Positions 15,582 through 23,892 of a DNA stretch of 31,821 bases are shown here, piece by piece. The notes under the pieces were generated by a model that saw only the letters and a list, made by a program, of their open reading frames with translations, had not been told where the DNA came from and did no database searches. Position 1 is the first letter of the stretch. Every line of letters begins with the position of its first letter. The DNA is from JAIRVZ01 sp031553755 (GTDB lineage: Bacteria > Bacteroidota > Bacteroidia > Bacteroidales > Azobacteroidaceae). The stretch lies in NCBI GenBank assembly GCA_031553755.1, contig JAVBKZ010000097.1, positions 1 through 31,821 of the forward strand, written 5' to 3'. The position numbers and the translations under genes are program-made.

Positions 15582-16649
15582 ATGAAAAAGTATAATTTCA
15601 ATGCAGGACCCTCCATTTTGCCGCAAGTAACAATTGATGAAACAGCAAAAGCCATATTGGATTTTAATGGTTCAGGTCTTTCAATAATGGAAATAAGCCA
15701 TAGGTCGAAAGATTTTCAGGCAGTGATGGATGAAACTGTCGCTTTATTTAAGGAACTCCTTAATATACCGGAAGGATATTCTGTTTTATTTTTAGGAGGA
15801 GGTGCCAGTCTTCAATTTGCAATGCTTCCATTTAATTTAATGGAAAAAAAAGCTGCATATTTAAACACGGGTGTTTGGGCCGGGAAAGCATTGAAAGAGG
15901 CTAAATTGTTTGGAGAAGTAGTGGAGGTAGCATCTTCTAAAGATGCTAATTTTTCTTATATTCCTAAAGGATATTCAGTTCCGGCAGACGCGGATTATTT
16001 TCATATAACAACTAATAACACGATTTACGGAACGGAAATCAGAAAAGATATAGATTCTACTATTCCTTTGGTGGCCGATATGTCTTCTGATATCTTTTCT
16101 CGTCCTGTAGATATTTCTAAATATGCGCTTATTTATGGTGGCGCTCAGAAAAATTTAGCTCCGGCAGGGGTTACTTTTGTTATCGTAAAAGATGAAATTT
16201 TGGGAAAAGTGAGCCGCCAAATTCCTACAATGTTAGATTATAGGACACATATTAAAGAAGGCTCGATGTTTAATACTCCTCCTGTTGTTCCTATTTATGC
16301 AGCTTTACAAACCTTGAAATGGCTGAAATCTTTGGGTGGAGTAGGTGTGATGGAAAAAATAAATATAGAAAAGGCTGAAATCCTTTATAATGAAATAGAT
16401 AGAAATAAATTATTTAAGGGAACCGCTGCCAAGGAAGATCGTTCGCTTATGAATGTTTGTTTTGTTATGAATGACGAATATCAAAATTTGGAAGAAGAAT
16501 TCCAGAAATTCGCGTCATCTAAAGGAATGATTGGAATCAAAGGCCACCGTTCGGTTGGAGGATTCCGTGCTTCTATTTATAATGCTATGCCTAAAGAAAG
16601 TGTTCAGGCATTGGTTGATACAATGAGGGAATTCGAACAAAAATATTAA
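15582..16649 (+). CDS. serC: Phosphoserine aminotransferase
   Basis: A 355-residue PLP enzyme converting 3-phosphohydroxypyruvate and glutamate to phosphoserine, the second step of serine synthesis; it may also act in pyridoxine synthesis. It opens MKKYNFNAGPSILPQ, the family start. The PLP lysine is Lys190 in YGGAQKNLAPAG, and HRSVGGFRASIYNAMP closes the active site near the C-terminus. A TACATTCG -7-like element lies at 15530-15537. It is followed 99 bases later by pgk, whose product leads to the 3-phosphoglycerate that feeds this pathway. Confidence 0.98.
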   Translation: MKKYNFNAGPSILPQVTIDETAKAILDFNGSGLSIMEISHRSKDFQAVMDETVALFKELLNIPEGYSVLFLGGGASLQFAMLPFNLMEKKAAYLNTGVWAGKALKEAKLFGEVVEVASSKDANFSYIPKGYSVPADADYFHITTNNTIYGTEIRKDIDSTIPLVADMSSDIFSRPVDISKYALIYGGAQKNLAPAGVTFVIVKDEILGKVSRQIPTMLDYRTHIKEGSMFNTPPVVPIYAALQTLKWLKSLGGVGVMEKINIEKAEILYNEIDRNKLFKGTAAKEDRSLMNVCFVMNDEYQNLEEEFQKFASSKGMIGIKGHRSVGGFRASIYNAMPKESVQALVDTMREFEQKY

Positions 16650-16701
16650 TAATGTAGGGATTCAGAAGAAGTTAGATGGAGTTAAAGGATAAATATTCCT
16701 C

Positions 16702-16709
16702 TAACTTTG
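16702..16709 (+). promoter_or_regulatory. Candidate -7 box for pgk
   Basis: TAACTTTG fits TAnnTTTG and lies 40 bases before the pgk ATG in the serC-pgk gap. No matching -33 element is seen. Confidence 0.35.
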
Positions 16710-16748
16710 TTCAACTTTTTCTAACACCCTACTAATTTCTAAAAAAAT

Positions 16749-18011
16749 ATGCAAACAATAGACAATTTTAACTTTGCGGGAAACAAAGTTTTTGTGAGAG
16801 TAGATTTCAATGTTCCTTTAAATGAAAACTTTGAAATTACAGATGATACACGTATTCGCGCGGCACTTCCTACATTAAAAAAAATCATTAATGACGGAGG
16901 CGCTTTAATTATTGGTTCACATTTGGGAAGGCCCAAAGGAGCTACAGATAAATATTCTTTAAAACATATATTAAAACGGGTATCTGATTTATTAGGTGTT
17001 GAAGTACAGTTTGCTAATGATTGTATCGGAAACGAAACCTCCGAAAAAGCGGCAGCATTGAAATCGGGTGAAGTATTGTTGCTTGAAAATCTTCGTTTTT
17101 ATGCCGAAGAAGAAGGCAAACCTCGTGGTTTAGCAGAAGATGCGTCTGATGAAGAAAAAGCGGCTGCAAAAAAAACTGTAAAAGAAAGTCAAAAAACATT
17201 CACTAAAGCATTGGCTTCTTACGCTAGTGTTTATGTGAACGATGCCTTTGGAACAGCTCACCGTGCTCATGCTTCGACAGCTTTAATCGCGGATTATTTT
17301 GATGCGGAACACAAATTGTTCGGATATCTGATGCAAAAAGAAATAGATGCGGTTGAAAAAGTCTTGAAAGATACAGCTCGCCCTTTTACTGCCATTATGG
17401 GAGGTTCTAAAGTATCATCTAAAATTGAAATTATTGAAAATTTATTAACAAAAGTAGATAACCTGATTATAGCAGGAGGGATGACCTATACTTTTACGAA
17501 AGCATTAGGTGGAAAAATAGGAAAATCTATTTGTGAAGAAGATAAATTAGATTTAGCACTTTCTTTATTGGAAAAAGCAAAAGCTAATAATGTAAATTTA
17601 GTATTAGCAGTAGATGCGAAAATTGCAGATGACTATAGCAACGATGCAAAAACTGATTTTGTGGCAGTAAATGAAATTCCGGACGGATGGGAAGGTTTGG
17701 ATATTGGTACAAAAACAGAAGAAATTTTTGCAGAGGTTATAAAAAATTCAAAAACAATCCTTTGGAATGGTCCGACAGGAGTATTTGAATTTGAAAACTT
17801 TACACATGGATCTCGTTCGGTAGCTGAATCTATTGTTGCAGCTACTGCTAATGGCGCATTCTCTTTAGTAGGAGGAGGAGATTCTGTCGCATGTGTAAAT
17901 AAATTTGGATTAGCCGATAAAGTATCGTATGTATCTACTGGAGGTGGCGCTCTTCTTGAGTTCATCGAAGGAAAAGAACTGCCTGGAATTAAGGCGATTA
18001 GAGGATATTGA
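16749..18011 (+). CDS. pgk: Phosphoglycerate kinase
   Basis: A 420-residue glycolytic enzyme making ATP and 3-phosphoglycerate from 1,3-bisphosphoglycerate. Motifs include VFVRVDFNVPL near residue 14-24, GSHLGRPKG, LLLENLRFYAEEEGKP, NDAFGTAHRAHAS, GGSKVSSKIEII, and the C-terminal nucleotide region LWNGPTGVFEFENF and LVGGGDSVACV. A charged insertion after ENLRF (RGLAEDASDEEKAAAKK) is typical of Bacteroidota homologues and explains the slightly long protein. It ends just before a strong terminator. Confidence 0.98.
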   Translation: MQTIDNFNFAGNKVFVRVDFNVPLNENFEITDDTRIRAALPTLKKIINDGGALIIGSHLGRPKGATDKYSLKHILKRVSDLLGVEVQFANDCIGNETSEKAAALKSGEVLLLENLRFYAEEEGKPRGLAEDASDEEKAAAKKTVKESQKTFTKALASYASVYVNDAFGTAHRAHASTALIADYFDAEHKLFGYLMQKEIDAVEKVLKDTARPFTAIMGGSKVSSKIEIIENLLTKVDNLIIAGGMTYTFTKALGGKIGKSICEEDKLDLALSLLEKAKANNVNLVLAVDAKIADDYSNDAKTDFVAVNEIPDGWEGLDIGTKTEEIFAEVIKNSKTILWNGPTGVFEFENFTHGSRSVAESIVAATANGAFSLVGGGDSVACVNKFGLADKVSYVSTGGGALLEFIEGKELPGIKAIRGY

Positions 18012-18045
18012 AAGATGTAAGTTTAGCTATTTGTCTAAATTTAGG

Positions 18046-18083
18046 GAACTGTCTCAAAAATAAGAGGCAGTTCTTTTTTTTTA
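18046..18083 (+). terminator. Intrinsic terminator after pgk
   Basis: GAACTGTCTC (18046-18055) pairs with GAGGCAGTTC (18064-18073) around an 8-base loop, with one G-T pair, followed by nine or more T. Confidence 0.9.
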
Positions 18084-18196
18084 TTTCCGGAAGATAAACG
18101 GCATTTGTTTTGACGTTAGGTACTATCGTTAGAGATGTTTTTTTTATTGTTTGTTAGTGGCCAAATATAAGTTTGATATTTATCCCTTTAAATTTC

Positions 18197-18232
18197 AAAA
18201 CCCCTATTAATTATTCTATTAATAGGGGTTTT
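18197..18232 (-). terminator. Terminator of the Leu/Gly tRNA pair
   Basis: AAAACCCCTATTAAT (18197-18211) and ATTAATAGGGGTTTT (18218-18232) form a perfect 15-bp stem just after the 3' end of tRNA-Leu on the minus strand. Confidence 0.8.
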
Positions 18233-18235
18233 CTG

Positions 18236-18319
18236 TACTCGGAGCGGGACTTGAACCCGCACAACCGTAATGGTCACAAGATTTTAAGTCTTGCGTGTCT
18301 ACCATTCCACCATCCGAGC
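18236..18319 (-). tRNA. tRNA-Leu (anticodon TAA)
   Basis: An 84-base gene with a long variable arm. It starts GCTCGGATGGTGGAATGGTAG on the minus strand, has anticodon loop CTTAAAATC, T-arm GGTTCAAGTC and a closing acceptor strand TCCGAGT (G1 pairs with T). No CCA is encoded. Confidence 0.97.
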
Positions 18320-18337
18320 AACATATAAAGAACTAAG

Positions 18338-18410
18338 AGCGAAAGACGGGACTCGAACCCGCGACCCTAACCTTGGCAAGGTTATGCTCTACCAACTGAG
18401 CTACTTTCGC
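18338..18410 (-). tRNA. tRNA-Gly (anticodon GCC)
   Basis: A 73-base gene. Minus strand starts GCGAAAGTAGCTCAGTTGG, anticodon loop CTTGCCAAG, T-arm GGTTCGAGTC, acceptor strand CTTTCGC with discriminator T. No CCA is encoded. It is 18 bases upstream of tRNA-Leu in one transcript. Confidence 0.97.
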
Positions 18411-18422
18411 ATTTTGCGGTTG

Positions 18423-18453
18423 CAAAGATACGGTTATTTTTCTTCTTTGCAAA
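18423..18453 (-). promoter_or_regulatory. Promoter of the Gly/Leu tRNA pair
   Basis: Minus strand: TTTG (18453-18450), 19 bases, TATCTTTG (18430-18423), placed just ahead of the tRNA-Gly 5' end at 18410. Confidence 0.85.
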
Positions 18454-18725
18454 TCTTTTAGTAAATTTTTTAAAACTAAATAATTCAAGTAGCTATTTAT
18501 GAATTTTAAATACTAAAATAAGGTCAATCGTTCATAGTGTCATCGAAGGTCAACTTTTTTAGCTGTTTTACCTTGTGCCTCATTGCGCTATCTTTATTTA
18601 TGATACGACAAAGATAAATAATTATTTGTATAATTTAATAAGAGAATTTATTTTAAGTAAAGGTTTCCAATTCAAATGAACTTTCATTCTCATTTTCTGT
18701 TATTTATTTATAAATTCAGAAGATT
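18454..18725. other. Intergenic region, no gene seen
   Basis: AT-rich spacer between divergent transcription units. A minus-strand TATCTTTG (18617-18610) lacks a -33 partner. No clear plus-strand promoter for the downstream lipoprotein gene is recognised. Confidence 0.5.
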
Positions 18726-20966
18726 ATGAAAAGTTCATTAATATTTTCTTTAGCCATAGTGCTATTGGGAAGTTGTTCCCATTCTAACTCATCGTCTCAG
18801 ACTACAACTTCAACCGAAATTACTCAAGATATCGGTTGGCCAAGACAAGTATCCGACAATAAAGCGACTTTAGTTTACTATCAACCCCAGATAGATAAAT
18901 GGGATAATTACAAAAAATTGGAAGGCCGGTTCGCATTCTCCCTCACTCCTTCCGGAGGGGAAGAAGTAGTTGGCGTAGCATCATTCATTTGTGATACTAA
19001 AACAGATAAAGACGCGAGAACTACTTATTTACATGACATTAAATATACCGGCATAAGATTTCCCGCGTTAGATGAATCTACAGTTTCGGAAATGAAAAAA
19101 ATATTCTTAGCGATGATGCCTGTAGGTGCGGAAACAATATCTATGGACCGGATTATTGCCGATCTCGATGGAAAAACAAAATCGACAGCTCGTCCGGTTA
19201 CGTTGAAAAATGATCCGCCAAAGATTTTTTATAGCGCGTCTCCCGCTATTTTATTGATAGTAGATGGAGATCCGGTTTTTGCTCCGATCGAAAAAACAAG
19301 TATTCAATATGTTGTAAACACTAATTGGGATTTATTCCAGGATAAAAACACCAAACAGTATTATTTATTAACGAATGACATCTGGCTTACTTCCAAAAAT
19401 TTACAAGGAAGTTGGACCTATACAAGTACGCTTCCAAAAGACATGTCGGCGTTACCCGCGGGACAAAATTTCGATGATGTAAAAAAAATGATTCCACCGC
19501 CGCCATCTACCAATGTTCCGGAAATTTATTACAGTAATGCTCCTGCTGAACTTTTATTGACACAAGGAACTCCTGTTTTTTCAAAAATACAAGGAACACA
19601 ATTGCTATATGTAAGTAATACTGATGATGATATTTTTATCGACCAAGCTGACAATAATTATTATATCCTGATTTCAGGCAGATGGTTTCGCGCTCCGAAA
19701 TTCGGAGGTCCGTGGACTTACGCTGGCAATAATTTACCTGCGGATTTCAAAAAAATACCCGAAGATTCGCCTAAAGGCCATGTCCTTTCTTCCGTTCCGG
19801 GAACAATTCAGGCTTCTGATGCCGTATTGCTCGCTCAAATTCCAACAACAGTAGTTGTAAATAAAGCGGAAGCGGAAACCAAAGCAACGGCTTCTTATGA
19901 TGGCGATCCGAAGTTTGCTCCGATCGAAGGAACTTCAATGCAATATGCCACCAATACACAGGAAAAGGTCATCAAAGTAGGCGATTTATATTACATGTGT
20001 TTTCAAGCTATTTGGTTTGTTTCATCATCGCCTCAAGGTCCTTGGAAAACGGCAGATTCTGTTCCATCAGTAATATATACCATTCCTCCGAGTTCTCCGG
20101 TATATAATGTAACTTATGTAACGCAAACTAACGCTACCTCAACAACTGTGGAATCAAGTTCTACCAGTGGATATTTTGGCGCGTTTATTTTTGGCGTAGC
20201 CGTAGGAGCAATTGTCGAAACAGCCATTGTATACGGAACCGGATGGTATTATCATCCTTACGTTTATTGGCCTCCCCGTGCGATATATCCGATTTACCGT
20301 CCGTGGCCATGTACGTATGGAACAGGAGCCGTTTATAATCCATGGACAGGAGGTTTTGCCGTCGGGCACAGAGCTTACGGGCCTTATGGCGGTGCGGGAA
20401 CAGCTGCCTGGTATAATCCGGCAACAGGAAGGTACGGACGTTCGGCAAGCGTACAAGGTTGGTATGGTGGACGTTCGGCAGCAAATACATACAATCCATG
20501 GACAGGAAGCTATGGACATACTTCACAAGCTCATAATCCGTATGCGCAATGGGGACATTCTACCGTTAGTAATGGACATCAATGGGCACAATCAGCTCAT
20601 GTTACTACAGCTCATGGAACCGCGTTCGCATACCACACTTCAGGAGGAAAAGAAGGCGTGGTTACAAAGGGACGGAATGGAACCACGATCCATACAGACA
20701 ACGGTGTTTATGCCGGACACGACGGTAATGTTTATAAAAAGAATAGTGGCGGAACATGGAGTGAATATAATAACCATACAAAGCAATGGCAAAAACCTAA
20801 TCTTAGCGGACAAACTTATCATCCTCAACAAATTGAGACTCATCATAATCAAACTACGATAGAAGGGTTGAATCGATCTGAACAATCAAGATTACGCGGA
20901 CAAACACAAACCCAACATTTCCAACATTTTCAAAGTGAAGGAGGGCATCCGAGAGGGAAGAGATAA
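18726..20966 (+). CDS. Large repeat-containing lipoprotein, Gly/His/Tyr-rich tail
   Basis: A 746-residue protein not recognised by family. It has a lipoprotein signal (LLGSC, Cys17). Three diverged modules of roughly 100 residues start near 163, 263 and 390. They share the pattern 'YSxxPAxLL...GxPxF..I.GT.LxYxxNT...YY.L....W......GPW.Y' (for example TPVFSKIQGTQLLYVSNT and DPKFAPIEGTSMQYATNT). A hydrophobic Gly-rich segment (about 483-505, FGAFIFGVAVGAIVETA) follows. The last 240 residues are rich in Gly, His, Tyr, Asn and Ser with YNPWTG/YNPATG repeats. This looks like an outer-surface or periplasmic protein; the tail suggests adhesion or matrix interaction, which is inference. The rare pattern of aromatic-ended strands suggests beta-rich modules. 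The gene stands alone and ends at a shared terminator. Confidence 0.8.
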   Translation: MKSSLIFSLAIVLLGSCSHSNSSSQTTTSTEITQDIGWPRQVSDNKATLVYYQPQIDKWDNYKKLEGRFAFSLTPSGGEEVVGVASFICDTKTDKDARTTYLHDIKYTGIRFPALDESTVSEMKKIFLAMMPVGAETISMDRIIADLDGKTKSTARPVTLKNDPPKIFYSASPAILLIVDGDPVFAPIEKTSIQYVVNTNWDLFQDKNTKQYYLLTNDIWLTSKNLQGSWTYTSTLPKDMSALPAGQNFDDVKKMIPPPPSTNVPEIYYSNAPAELLLTQGTPVFSKIQGTQLLYVSNTDDDIFIDQADNNYYILISGRWFRAPKFGGPWTYAGNNLPADFKKIPEDSPKGHVLSSVPGTIQASDAVLLAQIPTTVVVNKAEAETKATASYDGDPKFAPIEGTSMQYATNTQEKVIKVGDLYYMCFQAIWFVSSSPQGPWKTADSVPSVIYTIPPSSPVYNVTYVTQTNATSTTVESSSTSGYFGAFIFGVAVGAIVETAIVYGTGWYYHPYVYWPPRAIYPIYRPWPCTYGTGAVYNPWTGGFAVGHRAYGPYGGAGTAAWYNPATGRYGRSASVQGWYGGRSAANTYNPWTGSYGHTSQAHNPYAQWGHSTVSNGHQWAQSAHVTTAHGTAFAYHTSGGKEGVVTKGRNGTTIHTDNGVYAGHDGNVYKKNSGGTWSEYNNHTKQWQKPNLSGQTYHPQQIETHHNQTTIEGLNRSEQSRLRGQTQTQHFQHFQSEGGHPRGKR

Positions 20967-20979
20967 AAGATAAAAAAAT

Positions 20980-21016
20980 AAAAACTACAGGTTTTAACAA
21001 AAACTTGTAGTTTTTT
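20980..21016. terminator. Bidirectional terminator between convergent genes
   Basis: AAAAACTACAG (20980-20990) pairs with CTTGTAGTTTTT (21004-21015) with one mismatch, flanked by A- and T-runs. It serves the lipoprotein gene and the minus-strand GH43 gene. Confidence 0.8.
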
Positions 21017-21062
21017 ATTTGATACTATTCTCCAAAAAACAGAAATAAATTCTTTTCAAAAA

Positions 21063-22589
21063 TCAATCTCCATACGACAATTCAATATTTTCGAATATTC
21101 CTTTTATATTTCCACAAACTTGTATTCCAACTATTGCCGGACGATCCCATTGAGGCAATTCACTAAGATGTATAGATTGTCCGACTGCCTGAAATTTATT
21201 TTCTTTGATAAAACCCAATCGGCAATATTGCCCAAACTGAGCCTTTAGACAGAGTTTAAGGGGAAAAGATTCTATTGATTGTGTTGCTAATACCAGTCGC
21301 TGTCCTTGTTTTACTTGCCATAATTCCATCACATTATCGACAACTGAAAATCCAAAACTATTATCTCTTGTTCCATAAATACAAATACCTCTTGAAACAT
21401 TTTCTTGTCGCGGAACCGTTACGGTAAACGTATAATTTCCTTTTTTTACCTGCATACCGAGAAAACTTCCGATAGAAGTTTCATCCCCTTGAAGTTGCAT
21501 TTTTCTTTCTGAAAAAGTGACTTCGGGCTGCGGTTTTGAAACATCCCATATCCATTCTTTTTGTAATTGAGTAGTTCTAAAATCTCCAATAAAATCACAT
21601 ACAGGTTGTTGTTTTATATCCGAGGCAGGAATTTCCGCTTGCAAACTGGGTGTTTTTCCATAACGAAACGCCGGCCATCCGGTAGCTTTGTCCCAAATTA
21701 TCTCATCAAGCATCCCCTGACGGCCGAGATAAACATTAACTGCCGCCTCATAAGCATGATACATGAAGAAACAACGATGGCCTGGTGTTTCTACTAAAGT
21801 ACCGTGTCCCGGGCAACGCCAACGGTCATCACCATACAAAATCGGATTCCCTGAATATTTTTCCCATGCCCCTTCTATTGATTTAGCCCTGGCAACTCCG
21901 GTTTGATAGTTACAATTACGCCCGCAACAATTGTTACCAGCATAAAACATGTAAATATAATCACCTCGCCTTACCAAACATTGCCCTTCCATCCCTCCGG
22001 CTTCCCAACCTTCACGATCGGCAACAAGCAATGTAAACGGTTTTCCAATCAATTTCAAGCCATCGGAAGATAATTCCGATCCTAATATCTCAATTGTTTT
22101 ACCTTGGTCCAACCCATAAGCTTTCCAAGTAATGTAACGTTTGCCATTATCCTTTATCACAAAAGCGTCAATAGCTTCATTAGTCCACTCAACAATAAGG
22201 CCATGGTCAGTAAATCCTTTCCTAATATCACGGGTTGTCGCGACTCCAATGAAAGATTTTCGGTCGCTTTTTCTACGGGCCGTATAATAAACGAAAAAAG
22301 TACCGTTATCGTAATATAATTCAGGGGCCCAATAGCTACCCATCGTCCATTCAGGCATTTCTTTAAACAAACCTCCAAGTAATTTCCAGTTAATTAAATC
22401 TTTTGATTCATATAACCGAAAAGGTTGTGCCCATTCCGATGATGTTCCTGCGGCATAATAAGTATCTCCCACACGAATAACGCTCGGATCGGGAAAATCA
22501 CCGGCAATAACAGGATTACGATAGGTAAATTGCGCTTGAAGTTGGTTGAATGCAAAAAAAGAAAATAAAAGAATCAGAAATGTTCTCAT
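21063..22589 (-). CDS. Glycoside hydrolase family 43 protein, secreted
   Basis: A 508-residue protein with a signal peptide (MRTFLILLFSFFAFNQLQAQ). The N-terminal five-bladed propeller domain fits GH43: YRNPVIAGDFPDPSVI with general base Asp34, NEAIDAFVIKDNGKRYITW with Asp141 as pKa modulator, and GGMEGQCLVRRGDYIYMFY with general acid Glu201. The C-terminal part (about 325-508) is beta-rich, probably a concanavalin A-like module. Family enzymes act on arabinan, xylan or related side chains; the substrate cannot be read. A longer start at 22631 adds 14 residues but lies inside the rpmE terminator, so ATG 22589 is preferred. No susC/susD pair is adjacent, so it is not in an evident polysaccharide locus. 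Confidence 0.9.
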   Translation of the reverse strand: MRTFLILLFSFFAFNQLQAQFTYRNPVIAGDFPDPSVIRVGDTYYAAGTSSEWAQPFRLYESKDLINWKLLGGLFKEMPEWTMGSYWAPELYYDNGTFFVYYTARRKSDRKSFIGVATTRDIRKGFTDHGLIVEWTNEAIDAFVIKDNGKRYITWKAYGLDQGKTIEILGSELSSDGLKLIGKPFTLLVADREGWEAGGMEGQCLVRRGDYIYMFYAGNNCCGRNCNYQTGVARAKSIEGAWEKYSGNPILYGDDRWRCPGHGTLVETPGHRCFFMYHAYEAAVNVYLGRQGMLDEIIWDKATGWPAFRYGKTPSLQAEIPASDIKQQPVCDFIGDFRTTQLQKEWIWDVSKPQPEVTFSERKMQLQGDETSIGSFLGMQVKKGNYTFTVTVPRQENVSRGICIYGTRDNSFGFSVVDNVMELWQVKQGQRLVLATQSIESFPLKLCLKAQFGQYCRLGFIKENKFQAVGQSIHLSELPQWDRPAIVGIQVCGNIKGIFENIELSYGD

Positions 22590-22611
22590 AATGGTAAAAA
22601 TTATTGTTAAT

Positions 22612-22642
22612 AAAAAAAGGGCATCTGACAAAGATACCCTTT
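22612..22642 (-). terminator. Terminator of rpmE
   Basis: Minus strand: AAAGGGTATC (22642-22633), 7-base loop, GATGCCCTTT (22625-22616), then T-run. One pair is G-T. The loop and stem contain TATCTTTG, a possible GH43 promoter element. Confidence 0.8.
22629..22636 (-). promoter_or_regulatory. Candidate -7 box for the GH43 gene, inside the terminator
   Basis: TATCTTTG on the minus strand fits the Bacteroidota -7 consensus and would give a leader of about 33 bases for GH43. The -33 region is T-rich without an exact TTTG. Confidence 0.4.
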
Positions 22643-22675
22643 ATTGTATATATAAAAAATCGTTTACCTGTTTAA

Positions 22676-22933
22676 TTATTTTTTAGTTCCACGATTTCCG
22701 TAACGGCTCATGAACTTATCCACACGACCGGCAGTGTCAACTAATTTTTGTTTACCAGTGTAAAATGGATGAGAAGTGTTTGAAATTTCGACTTTTATCA
22801 ACGGATAAGTAACGCCGTCTATTTCTATTGTTTCTCTTGCGTTGATAGTAGAACGAGTGATGAATACATCATCATTAGACATGTCCTTAAATACGACCGG
22901 ACGATAATTTTCCGGGTGAAGTCCTTGTTTCAT
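22676..22933 (-). CDS. rpmE2: 50S ribosomal protein L31, type B
   Basis: An 85-residue ribosomal protein starting MKQGLHPENYRPVVFKDMSN and ending DKFMSRYGNRGTKK. It lacks the zinc-binding cysteines of classical L31 and is the zinc-free type B form, which elsewhere replaces the zinc form under zinc limitation; in Bacteroidota it is often the only copy. It is a single-gene transcript with its own promoter and terminator. Confidence 0.97.
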   Translation of the reverse strand: MKQGLHPENYRPVVFKDMSNDDVFITRSTINARETIEIDGVTYPLIKVEISNTSHPFYTGKQKLVDTAGRVDKFMSRYGNRGTKK

Positions 22934-22981
22934 TGCGCTTATATTTTAATTTATTTGATTTATTCCTATTTTTTCAGCTTG

Positions 22982-23012
22982 CAAAAGTACTAAATATTAT
23001 GTAAACTACAAA
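22982..23012 (-). promoter_or_regulatory. Promoter of rpmE2
   Basis: Minus strand: TTTG (23012-23009), 19 bases, TACTTTTG (22989-22982), about 50 bases before the start codon. Confidence 0.8.
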
Positions 23013-23041
23013 TATTTTTTCTTTTTTTGGTTTCCAAACAT

Positions 23042-23081
23042 AAAAAAAGCTGCATCAAAATAGTTTCGACGCAACTTTTTT
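23042..23081 (-). terminator. Terminator of the superoxide dismutase gene
   Basis: AAAAAAGCTGC (23043-23053) pairs with GCAACTTTTTT (23071-23081) with one G-T pair; the minus-strand product ends in a T-run 20 bases after the sod stop. Confidence 0.8.
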
Positions 23082-23101
23082 GTTATTGTATTTCAATATA
23101 T

Positions 23102-23743
23102 TCACTTAGTGAATCTGTCTTCTACTATTTTCCAATCAATTATATTCCAAAGAGCATTAAGATGATCTGCTCTTCTATTTTGATAATCAACATAATAAGC
23201 ATGTTCCCATACATCAAATCCTATAAGTGGAATAAGACCGGATTTCAACGGATTCCCCGCATTGGCTTCTTTTAATATGACTAATTTGCCATCTTTATCT
23301 TTTGCCAACCAAGACCATCCAGAACCAAAAATAGCCATTGAAGCCGCATTAAATTCTTTTTTGAAATTTTCAAAATCTCCAAATGTTTTATTAATAGCTT
23401 CTGCTAAAGGGCCTGTTGGAGCGCCTCCTCCTTTAGGTGAAAAGGTATTAAAATAAAAATCATGATTCCATACTTGAGCTCCATTATTGAATATTGGTCC
23501 TTCTGCTTTTTTACAAATATCTTCTAATGAAACATTTTCAAATTCAGTTCCGGGAACTAAATTATTCAAATTATTTACATATGCTTGCACATGTTTTCCG
23601 TAATGTAAATCAATTGTTGTTTTACTTATTGTCGGCTCCAAAGCATCAGGAGCATAAGGCAATTTAGGCATTTCAAATTTCATTGCTGTTGTATTTTGAA
23701 TGATTAATAATAAAAGTGATAAAACAGTGATAATTTTTTTCAT
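23102..23743 (-). CDS. sod: Superoxide dismutase, Fe/Mn type, with signal peptide
   Basis: A 213-residue enzyme turning superoxide into oxygen and hydrogen peroxide. The metal ligands are His47 (DLHYGKHV), His94 (VWNHDFYF), Asp177 and His181 (FDVWEHAYY). Gln90 in NNGAQVWNH is in the position typical of iron enzymes; Bacteroidota homologues are often cambialistic, so metal use is uncertain. Residues 1-20 (MKKIITVLSLLLLIIQNTTA) are a clear signal peptide, so export to the periplasm is likely. Met21 begins MKFEMPKLPYAPDALEP, the usual start of cytosolic SODs, so an internal start could also give a cytosolic form. It is monocistronic. Confidence 0.95.
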   Translation of the reverse strand: MKKIITVLSLLLLIIQNTTAMKFEMPKLPYAPDALEPTISKTTIDLHYGKHVQAYVNNLNNLVPGTEFENVSLEDICKKAEGPIFNNGAQVWNHDFYFNTFSPKGGGAPTGPLAEAINKTFGDFENFKKEFNAASMAIFGSGWSWLAKDKDGKLVILKEANAGNPLKSGLIPLIGFDVWEHAYYVDYQNRRADHLNALWNIIDWKIVEDRFTK

Positions 23744-23892
23744 TGAACAAAAATTTACAGTGAACTTAATATCGCTTCGTAATTTTTGAGAAACATGAAT
23801 TTTTTTTCTCTATGCTATTCACATTTAAGAACAAACTATAAATCTTTTTGTTTTGATGAAAATGTTATTTTTATGAAATTGAAGTGAATTAA

